DNA from: Brevibacterium sp. 239c
GTDB taxonomy: Bacteria; Actinomycetota; Actinomycetes; Actinomycetales; Brevibacteriaceae
Reading direction: 5' to 3'
DNA length: 64,000 bases
NCBI RefSeq assembly: GCF_900169365.1
Contig: NZ_FXZH01000012.1
Location: 1 to 64,000 of the forward strand
The notes beneath the pieces are model-generated. The model did no database searches, was not told where the DNA came from, and saw only the letters and a program-made list of their open reading frames with translations. Each line of letters begins with the position of its first letter. Positions within the stretch are counted from its first letter, which is position 1. Shown here piece by piece: positions 34,644-43,716 of the stretch. A program made the translations under genes and the position numbers.

Positions 34644-35828
34644 ATGACTGCAGAAACGACAGGAACGACCGAAACGACAGAATCCACGCTGCCGTCGGCC
34701 ACGAACCGGGTGAGATCCAGGAAGCAGGAGTCGAGGTCGGCCAAGCGCCGACCGACCCCGAAGAAGCACCGACCGACCTCGAAGAAGCGCCGACCGATCA
34801 CGGTGAAGCGGGACGGAGGGCCGCCTCGGCGATCATCCGGGTCTTTGGCGACTCCCACGGCCAAACGGCGGTACTGGACGATCATGTTCGGGCTCGTCAT
34901 CGCCTCGGCGGCCATCGCCCTGGGGCTCCTGGCCTGGGACAACCCCCTGCCGATCACCGACGAGGGGTTCTGGCTCATCGCCGAGCTGCGGATGAAGAAC
35001 CTCGTCGTCATCGCGATCGTCGCACTATGTCAGGCGTTCGCGACCGTGGCATTCCAGACGGTGACGAACAACCGAATCATCACGCCTTCGATCATGGGCT
35101 TCGAATCACTGTACGTGGCCATTCAGACCGGGGCGATGTACTTCTTCGGCGTCACAGCGATCGTCGACCTCAAGGGGCTGGTCCCCTTCACCGTGCAGCT
35201 GCTGCTCATGGTGGGACTGTCGCTGGCACTCTACGGATGGCTGCTCTCGGGCAGATACGGCAACATCGCGATCATGCTCCTCATCGGCGTCGTCATCGGC
35301 GGTGGCCTCGGATCGATCGCGACATTCATGCAGCGGACCCTGACGCCGAGCGAATTCGACGTGCTCTCGGCCAGACTCTTCGGCTCGATCTCGAACTCGG
35401 ACGCCAGCTATCTGCCTGTCTCGATCCCACTGTGCCTCCTCGCCTGCGCTGCGATCTACCTGAGCTCTTCCCGGCTGAACGTCCTCGCCCTGGGCAGGGA
35501 TACGACCAGCAATCTGGGGCTGAACCACCGGTTCGAGATGATGAAGATCCTGTTCTTCGTCTCGATCCTCATGGCAGTGTCTGTGTCGATGATCGGACCG
35601 ATGATCTTCCTCGGCTTCCTCGTCGCGATGCTCGCCTATCAGTTCTCCGACACCTACGACCACAAATACGTGCTGCCGATGGCTGGCCTCCTCGGCTTCG
35701 TCGTCCTCGGCGGGGCGTACTTCATTATGAAGAACCTGTTCTATGCCGAGGGCGTCGTATCCATCATCATCGAGGTCGTCGGCGGCGGCGCATTCCTCTT
35801 TGTCATCATGAGAAAGGGGCGCCTGTGA
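34644..35828 (+). CDS. Iron-siderophore ABC transporter permease (FecCD family), polybasic N-terminus
   Basis: 394 residues resembling YclO/FatC-type permeases (PSIMGFESLYVAIQTG, LALGRDTTSNLGLNH). Before the first membrane helix there are about 75 residues with an extremely basic repeat (RRPTPKKHRPTSKKRRPITVKR). This would stay in the cytoplasm and may contact lipids or the ATPase; it is not usual in the family. The start at 34644 has GAGG upstream; 34632, overlapping the previous stop as ATGA, is an alternative. It ends in a GTGA overlap with the ATPase gene. Confidence 0.85.
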   Translation: MTAETTGTTETTESTLPSATNRVRSRKQESRSAKRRPTPKKHRPTSKKRRPITVKRDGGPPRRSSGSLATPTAKRRYWTIMFGLVIASAAIALGLLAWDNPLPITDEGFWLIAELRMKNLVVIAIVALCQAFATVAFQTVTNNRIITPSIMGFESLYVAIQTGAMYFFGVTAIVDLKGLVPFTVQLLLMVGLSLALYGWLLSGRYGNIAIMLLIGVVIGGGLGSIATFMQRTLTPSEFDVLSARLFGSISNSDASYLPVSIPLCLLACAAIYLSSSRLNVLALGRDTTSNLGLNHRFEMMKILFFVSILMAVSVSMIGPMIFLGFLVAMLAYQFSDTYDHKYVLPMAGLLGFVVLGGAYFIMKNLFYAEGVVSIIIEVVGGGAFLFVIMRKGRL

Positions 35829-36580
35829 TCACGCTGCGCGATGTCCGCAAGTCCTACAGCAACGACGTCGAGATCGGACCGGTTGATCTGCAGATCCCCG
35901 CCGGGGGAGTCACCGCGCTGGTGGGGCCCAACGGTGCCGGGAAGTCGACGCTGCTGACGATGATCGGCCGTCTGCTGGGCATCGATGACGGGGCGATCGA
36001 GGTCGCCGGATACGACGTGTCGTCGACGAAGTCGAAGGACTTGGCGAAGATCGTCTCCATCCTGCGCCAGGAGAACCACTTCATCACCCGGCTGACGATC
36101 CGCCAGCTCGTCGGCTTCGGCCGTTTCCCCTATTCCAAGGGACGTCTGACGGCCGCCGATGAGGAGATCATCTCTCAGGCCATCGACTTCCTTGAGCTCA
36201 ACGACCTCGAGGACCGGTTCATCGACGAACTCTCCGGCGGCCAACGGCAGCGGGCCTACGTGGCGATGGTGTTGGCTCAGGACACCGACTATGTGCTGCT
36301 GGACGAACCGCTGAACAACCTCGACATGAAACATTCCGTGCAGATGATGCAGCACCTGCGCCGAGCCGCCGCTGAGATGGGGCGGACCATCGTCATCGTC
36401 CTCCACGACATCAACTTCGCCGGACACTACGCCGATCACATCTGTGCGGTGAAGACCGGCAGCGTCGTCGAGTTCGGAACGCCTGAGGAGATCATGACCC
36501 CCGAGGTGCTCTCCCACGTCTTCGACACCCCTGTCGAGGTCATCGACGGACCCCGCGGCCGGTTGGCCGTGTACTACTGA
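35825..36580 (+). CDS. Iron-siderophore ABC transporter ATP-binding protein
   Basis: 251 residues. Walker A GPNGAGKST lies at residues 34-42, the signature LSGGQRQRAYVAMVLAQ near residue 137, and Walker B YVLLDEPLNNLDM follows, with the H-loop in VLHDINFAGHYADH. This is the FepC/YclP-type motor of the importer. The GTG start overlaps the upstream stop, so translation is coupled. It is the last gene of the operon. Confidence 0.92.
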   Translation: MITLRDVRKSYSNDVEIGPVDLQIPAGGVTALVGPNGAGKSTLLTMIGRLLGIDDGAIEVAGYDVSSTKSKDLAKIVSILRQENHFITRLTIRQLVGFGRFPYSKGRLTAADEEIISQAIDFLELNDLEDRFIDELSGGQRQRAYVAMVLAQDTDYVLLDEPLNNLDMKHSVQMMQHLRRAAAEMGRTIVIVLHDINFAGHYADHICAVKTGSVVEFGTPEEIMTPEVLSHVFDTPVEVIDGPRGRLAVYY

Positions 36581-36914
36581 GACGTTCGGCGCCGGGGTGC
36601 TGCTCCTTGCGGGGTGATTCGCGGTGTCGATCACCTTTGGTGCAGGAGAGCAGTTTGCAGACTGGTCGCGTGCACTGAAAGTGATCGAAACGCGTACGAA
36701 AGGTGATCGGCAGAGTCGCGGCGATCGTCGGGCTCCGTAGGTCGTGGTGAGTTGAGCGAATCGTTCTGTCCTAGCTAAGCCGCGCGAATCAGGGCAGAAC
36801 TCCTGTGGAGAGTCCGGCGACTCATGTGCGGATCGGTTGTGGATGGCTGGAGCTTGTCCACAGCCACATAATTGACTCTGGCATCCTCTGACCTCTGCGA
36901 CTCATGATCGGTGG
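36581..36914. other. Spacer between siderophore operon and DUF559-type gene
   Basis: About 334 bases. It contains a degenerate palindromic repeat (36628-36687) and the promoter region of the next gene. I see no coding sequence. Confidence 0.55.
36628..36687. repeat. Palindromic repeat, family A, degenerate copy
   Basis: Begins CGATCACCTTTGGTGCA and ends TGCACTGAAAGTGATCG, so the ends are complementary with a few mismatches. The left part matches the copy at 38072-38127 almost base for base, including the inner CAGT/TGCA words. The two copies flank the gene at 36915-37970. Confidence 0.7.
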
Positions 36915-37970
36915 ATGTACAACATCGTCTACTACAGGGACCTTGTATCGGCAGGAGTGTCGACTCGAACAATTCGTCAGGCTCAGGGATGCTGCATACG
37001 GAGACTGTGTCGCGGCGTGTACACCGTCCTGCTCGACTGTCCGAACATCGCTCACCGAAGGATCGCACGGTTCATCGACGATCCGAGTTGGATTGAATTG
37101 CACTCGCAGAAGACGACCGCCCAGCTTCAAGATGACTTCTCGTACCAGGAGCAGCTACGTCGACTGCGCGTTCTCAGCTATTCGAGATATCGAAGCGGCG
37201 ATACAGTCTGGGGAACCTCGGCGGCATTGATCCACGACATTCCGCTCTTCGGAGTGAGATCTGGCCCGATCTTCGTCGTCCATCCCACCAGCGCCTCGCG
37301 GTCGAGAGAGATCATTCGAACCGTGCGGACAGTCGACAAGGCAGACCAATGTGTCTTCTCCCACCTGGCCCTCACATCTCCGATCAGAACTTCTCTGGAC
37401 CTCGTGCGCCAGGAAGGACAGCAGGCGGGGTTCGCGGCCATGGAGGCAGTGCTTCGTGCTTCCGTCTTAGGAGCCGAGGGGGAACGCGACCTTCGGTTCG
37501 GATATCCATCTGGGTTCGGGGGACTTGCGCGTGGAAGGGTTGTGGAGAACTGGTACCCCGCCATCGCGCGTCTCCCATCCGGCAGAGCGACAGCACAGCG
37601 GATGGTCGACGTACTCAACCCGATGTCCGAGAGCATCGCCGAGAGCTTCTGTTCGTTTGACCTGCATGCTCTTCAGATCAGCGGATTTGAACAGCAGGTG
37701 AGCATTCGCGATGCCAGGGGCTTCGTCGGCCGCGTCGACTTCTTACATGAGGAGACGAAGACGATCATCGAAGTCGATGGCCTAGGCAAGTATCTGGTCG
37801 AAGGCCGGGCGGCCATGAACAAAGAGAGCGACCGGCACAACCGACTGCTGTCCATGGGCTACACGATTATTCGCATGAGGTTCAAGGACTTACTTCACCT
37901 GAACAGTTTCGCAACGAAGCTGTACGCCCAAGCACCCGAGCTGAGGAAATTTACGGGTGCCGTTCGATGA
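36915..37970 (+). CDS. AbiEi-like wing-helix / DUF559 nuclease-fold protein
   Basis: 351 residues. The N-terminus (YYRDLVSAGVSTRTIRQAQG, RRLCRGVYTVL) resembles the AbiEi antitoxin-type winged helix. The C-terminus (GRVDFLHEETKTIIEVDGLGKYL, then RLLSMGYTIIRMRFKDLL) fits the PD-(D/E)xK fold of DUF559 with Asp, Glu and Lys in place. Proteins of this layout are frequent, multicopy and uncharacterised in Actinobacteria; a nuclease or toxin-antitoxin-related role is possible but unproven. No partner toxin gene lies beside it. It is bounded by two copies of a palindromic repeat. Confidence 0.7.
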   Translation: MYNIVYYRDLVSAGVSTRTIRQAQGCCIRRLCRGVYTVLLDCPNIAHRRIARFIDDPSWIELHSQKTTAQLQDDFSYQEQLRRLRVLSYSRYRSGDTVWGTSAALIHDIPLFGVRSGPIFVVHPTSASRSREIIRTVRTVDKADQCVFSHLALTSPIRTSLDLVRQEGQQAGFAAMEAVLRASVLGAEGERDLRFGYPSGFGGLARGRVVENWYPAIARLPSGRATAQRMVDVLNPMSESIAESFCSFDLHALQISGFEQQVSIRDARGFVGRVDFLHEETKTIIEVDGLGKYLVEGRAAMNKESDRHNRLLSMGYTIIRMRFKDLLHLNSFATKLYAQAPELRKFTGAVR

Positions 37971-38071
37971 GTTCATGTGACGACGGATGAGCCCATGCAC
38001 CAGTGACGCTGAATCCACGTGTCCTGTGCGCCCGCGCAGTTGGCCTGCAAGGGGGCTGCTTCCAGCTCTTC

Positions 38072-38127
38072 ATCACCTTTGGTGCAGGAAACCAGTCTGC
38101 AAACTAGTTTCTTGCACCAAAGGTGAT
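38072..38127. repeat. Palindromic repeat, family A, intact copy
   Basis: ATCACCTTTGGTGCA at 38072-38086 is matched by TGCACCAAAGGTGAT at 38113-38127. The inner part is also nearly self-complementary (GAAACCAGT against ACTAGTTTC), so the 56 bases fold into one long hairpin. Related to the degenerate copy at 36628-36687. Confidence 0.85.
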
Positions 38128-38260
38128 CGGCCAGTGCGCTCCACGTGGAAAGGTGCATGCTGGCCCAGGTCCGCCGGTCGCGCCGACTCCCGTGGATGGG
38201 TCCAGCCGGCGCCGGCACATGGCCGCGCGGGCAGGCTGATTGTGAGCGGTTGACACCGAG

Positions 38261-38313
38261 CTGACGCGCTGCTGACGCGCTGCTGACGCGCTGCTGACGC
38301 GCTGCTGACGCGG
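38261..38313. repeat. 11-bp tandem repeat CTGACGCGCTG
   Basis: Four exact copies of CTGACGCGCTG followed by a partial fifth lie between the palindromic repeat and ureA. No frame through it looks coding. Confidence 0.9.
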
Positions 38314-38551
38314 CGCGGACAGCGAGTTGGCCCCGACCTGGCACCTCGGCCGCAGACGAGCTCCGTCGTGGACTTGACTGCCCCAGGGTGATGGGTCAAG
38401 TTGCGTGCATGAGCGTATTCTCGCGGGTGAGACGCTGCTTCAGGGCGTCATTCGACGTGCCCTGCCCGGGTCTCGAGTGCCCGGTGTGACAGGCAGCTTT
38501 CACATCACCTTTGCGAATTGATACATACCTTTCGAACGCACCGGGGGAAAA

Positions 38552-38854
38552 GTGTTTCTCAGTTTGTATGAGCAAGAGCGTCTGATGATCTACACGGCTG
38601 GGAAATTGGCCCTGGAGCGCAAAGAACGCGGCCTCAAACTCAACCTGTCCGAAGCGACCGCCGTCATCACCTCCTACCTTCTCGAAGGTGCGAGGGACGG
38701 CAGCAGCGTCGCGGATCTCATGGAATCGGGCCGACATGTACTCAGCAGAGATGACGTCATGGAAGGGGTACCGGAAATGCTCACCCAAGTTCAGGTCGAG
38801 GCGACTTTCCCCGACGGAACCAAACTCGTGACCGTGACAGGGCCGCTCCAATGA
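38552..38854 (+). CDS. ureA: Urease gamma subunit
   Basis: 100 residues matching UreA from end to end ([61 protein letters not shown]). It is the smallest structural subunit of urease, which hydrolyses urea to ammonia and carbamate. The GTG start has GGGGG about 5 bases upstream. The stop overlaps the ureB start as ATGATGA. First gene of a ureABCFDG operon. Confidence 0.95.
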   Translation: MFLSLYEQERLMIYTAGKLALERKERGLKLNLSEATAVITSYLLEGARDGSSVADLMESGRHVLSRDDVMEGVPEMLTQVQVEATFPDGTKLVTVTGPLQ

Positions 38855-39468
38855 TGAGCAACGAGAACGCCCCCGGCGAGAACACGGACGAGGCCACAGT
38901 CAACGACAATCCCTTCGAAAACGAAGAGCTGCAGCCGAAGGACCGCGAGGTCGAGCCCGAGCACGCAACCGATGATCCCGGTCGTGAATACGACGAGCCG
39001 GAAACTATGGTCATCGTCGAGCCGGGCATCGACAACGACCGTGAGCGTCACCCGTCGTCGGGCCCCAGCAGTCCCAGCGAGCCCCGGCGCCCAGGCGGTG
39101 GTTCACGTCAGGCTCCCAGGCAGGAGCATGACGCACCGGTCACCTCGGCGGATCGGGTCATCCCGGGTGAGATCTTCCTCAAGGAAGAACCGATCGAAAT
39201 CAATGCGGGACTCGCAGTCACGGCACTGCACGTGGCCAACGTCTCCGACCGGCCGATCCAGATCGGATCGCATTTCCACTTCGCCGAGGTCAACCCCGGC
39301 CTCGAATTCGACAGAGCTCGAGCGTGGGGAAAGAGGCTGAATGTGATGTCGGGAGGTGCGATGCGCTTCGAACCCGGCGCAGACGAGGAAGTCGAACTCG
39401 TCCCGATCCAGGGTGCACGCATCGCACTGGGATTCCGCGGAGAATGCAGAGGAGAGTTGGATGGTTGA
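38851..39468 (+). CDS. ureB: Urease beta subunit with long acidic N-terminal extension
   Basis: 205 residues, roughly twice the usual UreB. The standard domain begins near residue 103 ([21 protein letters not shown]) and runs to [11 protein letters not shown]. The first 100 residues are strongly acidic and Pro/Ser-rich and look disordered. The extension is in frame and overlaps ureA by four bases, so it is probably translated. Its role is unknown. The gene overlaps ureC by eight bases. Confidence 0.9.
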   Translation: MMSNENAPGENTDEATVNDNPFENEELQPKDREVEPEHATDDPGREYDEPETMVIVEPGIDNDRERHPSSGPSSPSEPRRPGGGSRQAPRQEHDAPVTSADRVIPGEIFLKEEPIEINAGLAVTALHVANVSDRPIQIGSHFHFAEVNPGLEFDRARAWGKRLNVMSGGAMRFEPGADEEVELVPIQGARIALGFRGECRGELDG

Positions 39469-41174
39469 CATATCGAGGTCCGAATACGTTGCATCGTTCG
39501 GCCCCACCGTCGGTGATCGTGTCCGCCTGGCCGACACAGACATCGTCATCGAGATCGAGAAGGACTACTGCGTCGGAGGCGACGAAGTGGTCTTCGGCGG
39601 CGGCAAGTCCGCCCGCGAATCGATGGCTCAGTCCTCACGCACTCGCGCTGAGGGAACCCCAGACCTGATCATCACCGGTGCGATCATCCTCGACCACTGG
39701 GGAGTCGTCAAGGCCGACGTGGGCATCCGCGACGGCAAGTTCGTCGCGATCGGCAAGTCCGGCAACCCGGACACGATGAATGGCGTCCACCCGGACCTCG
39801 TTGTCGGCCCCAACACCGAGGTGGCCAGCGGCAATGGTCTGATCATGACACCGGGCACCATCGACACTCACGTTCATTTCGTGGGCCCCGACCAGTTCGA
39901 AGTCGGCCTCATGGCCGGCACGACGACCATGGTCGGCGGCGGCACTGGACCCACCGAGGGTTCGAAGGCAACGCTGGCGACCCCGGGCCCCTGGTGGCTG
40001 GCACGGATGTTCGAGTCGATGGACCCCTGGCCGGTCAACGTCCTCTTCCTCGGTCGTGGCAACACGATGAACGAAGAGGCCCTGTACGAACAGCTGCGCG
40101 GCGGTGCCGCCGGCTTCAAGATCCACGAGGACTGGGGCGCTACCCCGGCCGTCATCGACAAGGCCCTGTCCGTGGCCGATGACACCGGCGTCCAGGTCGC
40201 CATCCACTCGGACACTCTCAACGAGGCCGGCTTCGTTGAGGACATGCTCAAGGCCGTCGACGGCAGGACCTTCCACTCCTTCCACACAGAAGGTGCCGGA
40301 GGCGGGCACGCACCCGACATCATCAAGGTCGCTTCGGAGCTCAATGTGCTCCCAGCCTCGACGAACCCGACCCGCCCATTCACGGTCAACACCGTCGATG
40401 AGCACCTCGACATGGTCATGGTCGCCCACCATCTCAACCCGCAGGTGCCCAACGACCTCGCGTTCGCCGAATCGCGTGTCCGGGCCGGCACCATCGAGGC
40501 CGAAGACGTGCTCCAGGACCTCGGGGCCCTGTCGATCATGTCGTCCGACGCCCAGGCGATGGGTCGCATCGGTGAAGTCGCCATGCGCACCTGGCAGACG
40601 GCCCATCAGATGAAGAAGCTGCGCGGGCCCCTGGCCGGAGACGACCGGGGCCGACAACAACCGAGCACGGCGCTACATCGCGAAGTACACGGCCAACCCG
40701 GCCATCGCCCACGGCATCGACTCCTATGTCGGATCGATCGAACCGGGCAAGCTTGCTGACTTCGTGCTCTGGCAGCCGTCGATGTTCGCCGTCCGGCCGC
40801 ACACAGTGTTCAAGGGCGGGATGGCAGCGGTCGCCGCACTCGGTGATCCGAACGCTTCGATCCCGACCCCACAGCCGGTGTCCGAACGTCTCGGTTTCAA
40901 CTTCCGGTCCGCCTCGGCGGCAGCCACGAGCCTTGCGTTCGTGTCCGAGCAGGCCATCGAGGACGACATCGCGGGCAAGCTCGATAAGGTCCAGCGCGAC
41001 TTCGTGCCGATCACCTCGACGCGGAAGGTGACGAAGGACGACATGATCGAAAACTCGGCCCGCCCGCACATCGAGGTGAATACCGACACCTATGCGGTCA
41101 AGGTCGATGGAGAGCTCATCGAGCACCGGCCCGCCGAGTTCGTGCCCATGGCTCAGCGCTACTTCCTGTTCTGA
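39461..41174 (+). pseudogene. ureC: Urease alpha subunit, interrupted by one-base frameshift
   Basis: Two frames together encode a full-length UreC of about 570 residues. [15 protein letters not shown] (the carbamylated lysine), [17 protein letters not shown] and MSSDAQAMG supply the nickel ligands and catalytic residues. After LRGPLA near residue 393 the frame breaks; removing one G at 40637/40638 restores [17 protein letters not shown] and the rest. The change may be a real mutation or a sequencing error. The active-site flap reads MVAHHLN, with Ala322 in place of the cysteine normally in MVCHHL. As written the enzyme would be truncated and inactive. Confidence 0.88.
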
Positions 41175-41185
41175 GGAAGGGGCGG

Positions 41186-41902
41186 ATGAGAACACGCGCT
41201 GCACTGCTCATCCTCGGTGATGGGCGCCTGCCCTCGGGCGGCTATGCTCATTCCGGCGGGCTCGAACAGGCGATCCGGCAGGGCTGGGTGAACGATGTGG
41301 ACGGTCTGCGCGATTTCCTGCGCGGGCGACTGCACACCACCGGCCTGATGAACGCCGCCTTCGCCGCTGCCGCCTGGCACTCGGTGGGGGATCGGTCCGA
41401 CGCCGAGGCGAGAGCTGGGTCCGGCGTCATCACGTCCGAGGTCGAAGCGGCCCTGGCCGAGCTTGATGCCGAGCTCCTCGCCCGCACCCCGTCTCCGGCC
41501 CTGCGCCGGATCGGCGCGTGGCTGGGGACCCTGCTCCTGCGGTCGATGCGCAGCATCCACCCGCATCCGCTGCTCGAAGAGTTCCCGAAGGGACTCCAAC
41601 AGCCGCTCGTCTACGGCGTCATCGGTCGTGTGCTGGGACTGGACGCCGCGGACACGGCGGCAGTGGTGCTGCATGAGGCGGTGACCGGGCCGGCCACGGC
41701 CGCGGTGAAGCTCATGCACATCGACCCGTTCCAAGCCCACGGTGCCGTCATCGACCTTGCCGCCGATCTGGATGCCGCCGCCGACAAAGCGGCTGAACTG
41801 GGTCGAGGAAGTGCGGCCGAGATTCCGGCGCTGAGCGCACCGCTGTCCGATTTCGCCTCCGAACTGCACGAGGGGGACAATGTTCGACTCTTCGCCTCAT
41901 AA
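41186..41902 (+). CDS. ureF: Urease accessory protein UreF
   Basis: 238 residues of the all-helical UreF family: LLILGDGRLPSGGYAHSGGLEQAI at the N-terminus is its hallmark, and the SMRSIHPHPLLEEFPKGLQQPLVYG block is also typical. UreF joins UreD and UreG in the complex that loads nickel into apo-urease. It starts 11 bases after the ureC stop and overlaps ureD. Confidence 0.92.
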   Translation: MRTRAALLILGDGRLPSGGYAHSGGLEQAIRQGWVNDVDGLRDFLRGRLHTTGLMNAAFAAAAWHSVGDRSDAEARAGSGVITSEVEAALAELDAELLARTPSPALRRIGAWLGTLLLRSMRSIHPHPLLEEFPKGLQQPLVYGVIGRVLGLDAADTAAVVLHEAVTGPATAAVKLMHIDPFQAHGAVIDLAADLDAAADKAAELGRGSAAEIPALSAPLSDFASELHEGDNVRLFAS

Positions 41903-42806
41903 CGACGAGACGGCACCGCTGGCTCACCGGACGACGGGGTCCCAGACTGCCGGCTTCGCCAGCTCTGACGGCTCTGCCAGCGGCATGACCTGCCGAGCCT
42001 CCGTGGCCACGGAACTCGACGGCACCGGTCGTACGGGAGCACCTCGGTCCCGCGTCTCCGGCCTGCGCCGGCAGGCGCCGCTGGTGCCGCGTCCCACCGG
42101 TGCCAGCGGCTTCGAACCCTACGTCGACGGCGACCCGGACATTGCCCGAGTGGCTCTGACGACCGCGGCCGCGGGTCCGCTAGGCGGAGACCATTACGTC
42201 TTCGATGTCCATGTCGGTGCCGGTTCAACACTGCTCATCCGCGAGGTCTCGGCCACTCTCGTCCTGCCCGGCGCCCACGGCGCACCTTCGCTCATGCACT
42301 GCCGGGTCACGGTCGAAGCCGGGGGCACCCTCATCTGGGTACCCGAACCCGTCATCGCCGCCCAAGCCTGCGACCACACCCATCAGGTCGACATCGACCT
42401 GGCCGAGGATGCCCGCCTGTTCTACCGGGAGGAACTCGTCCTCGGACGTCACGGTGAGGACCCCGGCAACCTCAGCTCGCGCCTCAACGTTCGCCGAGGT
42501 GGTCGCCCGCTGAGCATCCAACGCTTCGACCTCGGTCCGGCCAGCATCGGATTCGACTCACCGGCCGTGGCCGGCGGTGCGCTGGGGGTCGGCTCGGTCG
42601 TCATCGTCGAACCCGAGGGTGGTCTGCCACAGGCGACCGCGATCTCCGATCCGCGTTCGGCGCTGCTGCCCATCGATGAGACCTGCGTGCAGATCAATGC
42701 ACTCGGCGATGATGCGTTGGCGCTGCGCAAACGCCTCGACGCGTCACTGGCCGAACTCGGCGAACCTTGGGGGAGGCAGACCGGATGGTCGGCCGTACCC
42801 CGGTGA
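41880..42806 (+). CDS. ureD: Urease accessory protein UreD
   Basis: 308 residues. The UreD/UreH domain is recognisable in DHYVFDVHVGAGSTLLIREVSATLVLPG, GGTLIWVPEPVIAAQACDHTHQVDIDL and ARLFYREELVLGRHGEDPG. It forms the scaffold of the urease activation complex. The first 65 residues are extra and low in complexity (many Ser, Gly, Arg). GGGGG precedes the ATG, which overlaps ureF by 23 bases. Confidence 0.9.
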   Translation: MFDSSPHNDETAPLAHRTTGSQTAGFASSDGSASGMTCRASVATELDGTGRTGAPRSRVSGLRRQAPLVPRPTGASGFEPYVDGDPDIARVALTTAAAGPLGGDHYVFDVHVGAGSTLLIREVSATLVLPGAHGAPSLMHCRVTVEAGGTLIWVPEPVIAAQACDHTHQVDIDLAEDARLFYREELVLGRHGEDPGNLSSRLNVRRGGRPLSIQRFDLGPASIGFDSPAVAGGALGVGSVVIVEPEGGLPQATAISDPRSALLPIDETCVQINALGDDALALRKRLDASLAELGEPWGRQTGWSAVPR

Positions 42807-42869
42807 CTGCCGTACCCCACCCGCACCATCACGAACCACATCTGTCACACACGCATTAGGAGGAAGATC

Positions 42870-43607
42870 ATGAGTACAGGAAAACGCGCATTGCGCCTGG
42901 GAATCGCCGGCCCCGTCGGGACCGGCAAGAGTTCGTCGATCGCGAACATCTGCACGGCCCTGGCCGAGGAGTTCCGCATCGGCGTCATCACCAACGACAT
43001 CTACACCGATGAGGACGCACGCTTCCTCAAGGCGGCCGGAGTGCTGCCCGAGGAGCGCATCCGCGCCGTCGAGACCGGTGCCTGCCCGCACACCGCGATC
43101 CGCGATGATGTGAGCATGAACCTGCTCGCCGTAGAAGCACTCGAAGAGGACTTCGATCCCCTCGACATCGTGCTCATCGAATCCGGCGGAGACAACCTCA
43201 CCGCCACCTTCTCCCCGGCTCTCGTCGACGCCCAGCTCTTCGTCCTCGACGTTGCCGGCGGCGGCGACGTGGCTCGCAAGGGCGGGCCGGGAATCGGCCG
43301 TGCCGACCTGCTCGTGATCAACAAGATCGACCTCGGCCCCCATGTTGACGTCGACGTCGAGCAGATGCTCGCCGATGCCAGGGATGCACGTGAGGGCGGA
43401 CCCGTGCTCGGCGTCTCTCGCAAGCAGGAGGACACCGTCCACGCCCTGGCCGATTGGGTGCGCGAGGTCCATGCTCGCTTCGTCAAGGGTGACCACACCC
43501 CTGTCGATCCGGGCCCGATGGCACCGCACTTCCACGCCGATGAGGATGCCGAAGGCGGCGGCTTCATGCACACGCATGAAGAGGGCGAAGCCGCCCACGC
43601 GCACTGA
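42870..43607 (+). CDS. ureG: Urease accessory GTPase UreG with histidine-rich C-terminus
   Basis: 245 residues. The P-loop GPVGTGKS is at 14-21, the metal motif [12 protein letters not shown] near residue 70, and ESGGDNL and NKIDL follow. UreG uses GTP to deliver nickel to urease. The last 30 residues add six histidines and many acidic residues, a feature more usual for UreE, which is absent from this operon. The tail may store or hand over nickel. GGAGG lies about 8 bases before the ATG. Last urease gene before a terminator. Confidence 0.93.
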   Translation: MSTGKRALRLGIAGPVGTGKSSSIANICTALAEEFRIGVITNDIYTDEDARFLKAAGVLPEERIRAVETGACPHTAIRDDVSMNLLAVEALEEDFDPLDIVLIESGGDNLTATFSPALVDAQLFVLDVAGGGDVARKGGPGIGRADLLVINKIDLGPHVDVDVEQMLADARDAREGGPVLGVSRKQEDTVHALADWVREVHARFVKGDHTPVDPGPMAPHFHADEDAEGGGFMHTHEEGEAAHAH

Positions 43608-43634
43608 TAATTTCAGAACAAGAACCACCGGCGC

Positions 43635-43668
43635 CGAGGTGGGGGCTGGGACTGCTGCCCCCACCTCG
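43635..43668. terminator. Terminator after ureG
   Basis: CGAGGTGGGGGC (43635-43646) pairs perfectly with GCCCCCACCTCG (43657-43668) around a 10-base loop, followed by TCGGTGTTTG. It separates the urease operon from the ABC importer operon. Confidence 0.75.
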
Positions 43669-43716
43669 TCGGTGTTTGGGCTGATCGGTAAAGAACAGTT
43701 GACAGAAAGAGGCGAG

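Larger units (their letters stand above)
37971..38551. other. Spacer upstream of the urease operon
   Basis: About 581 bases with no gene I can support. It holds a perfect palindromic repeat (38072-38127), an 11-base tandem repeat (38261-38313) and the presumed urease promoter region just before 38552, where ATTGATACAT near 38517 is the most AT-rich part. Confidence 0.55.

Noticed and set aside
34574-35825. Upstream extension of the siderophore ATPase frame
   Set aside because: The 417 codons before the GTG at 35825 are an Arg/His-rich shadow of the permease gene; the ATPase starts at 35825.
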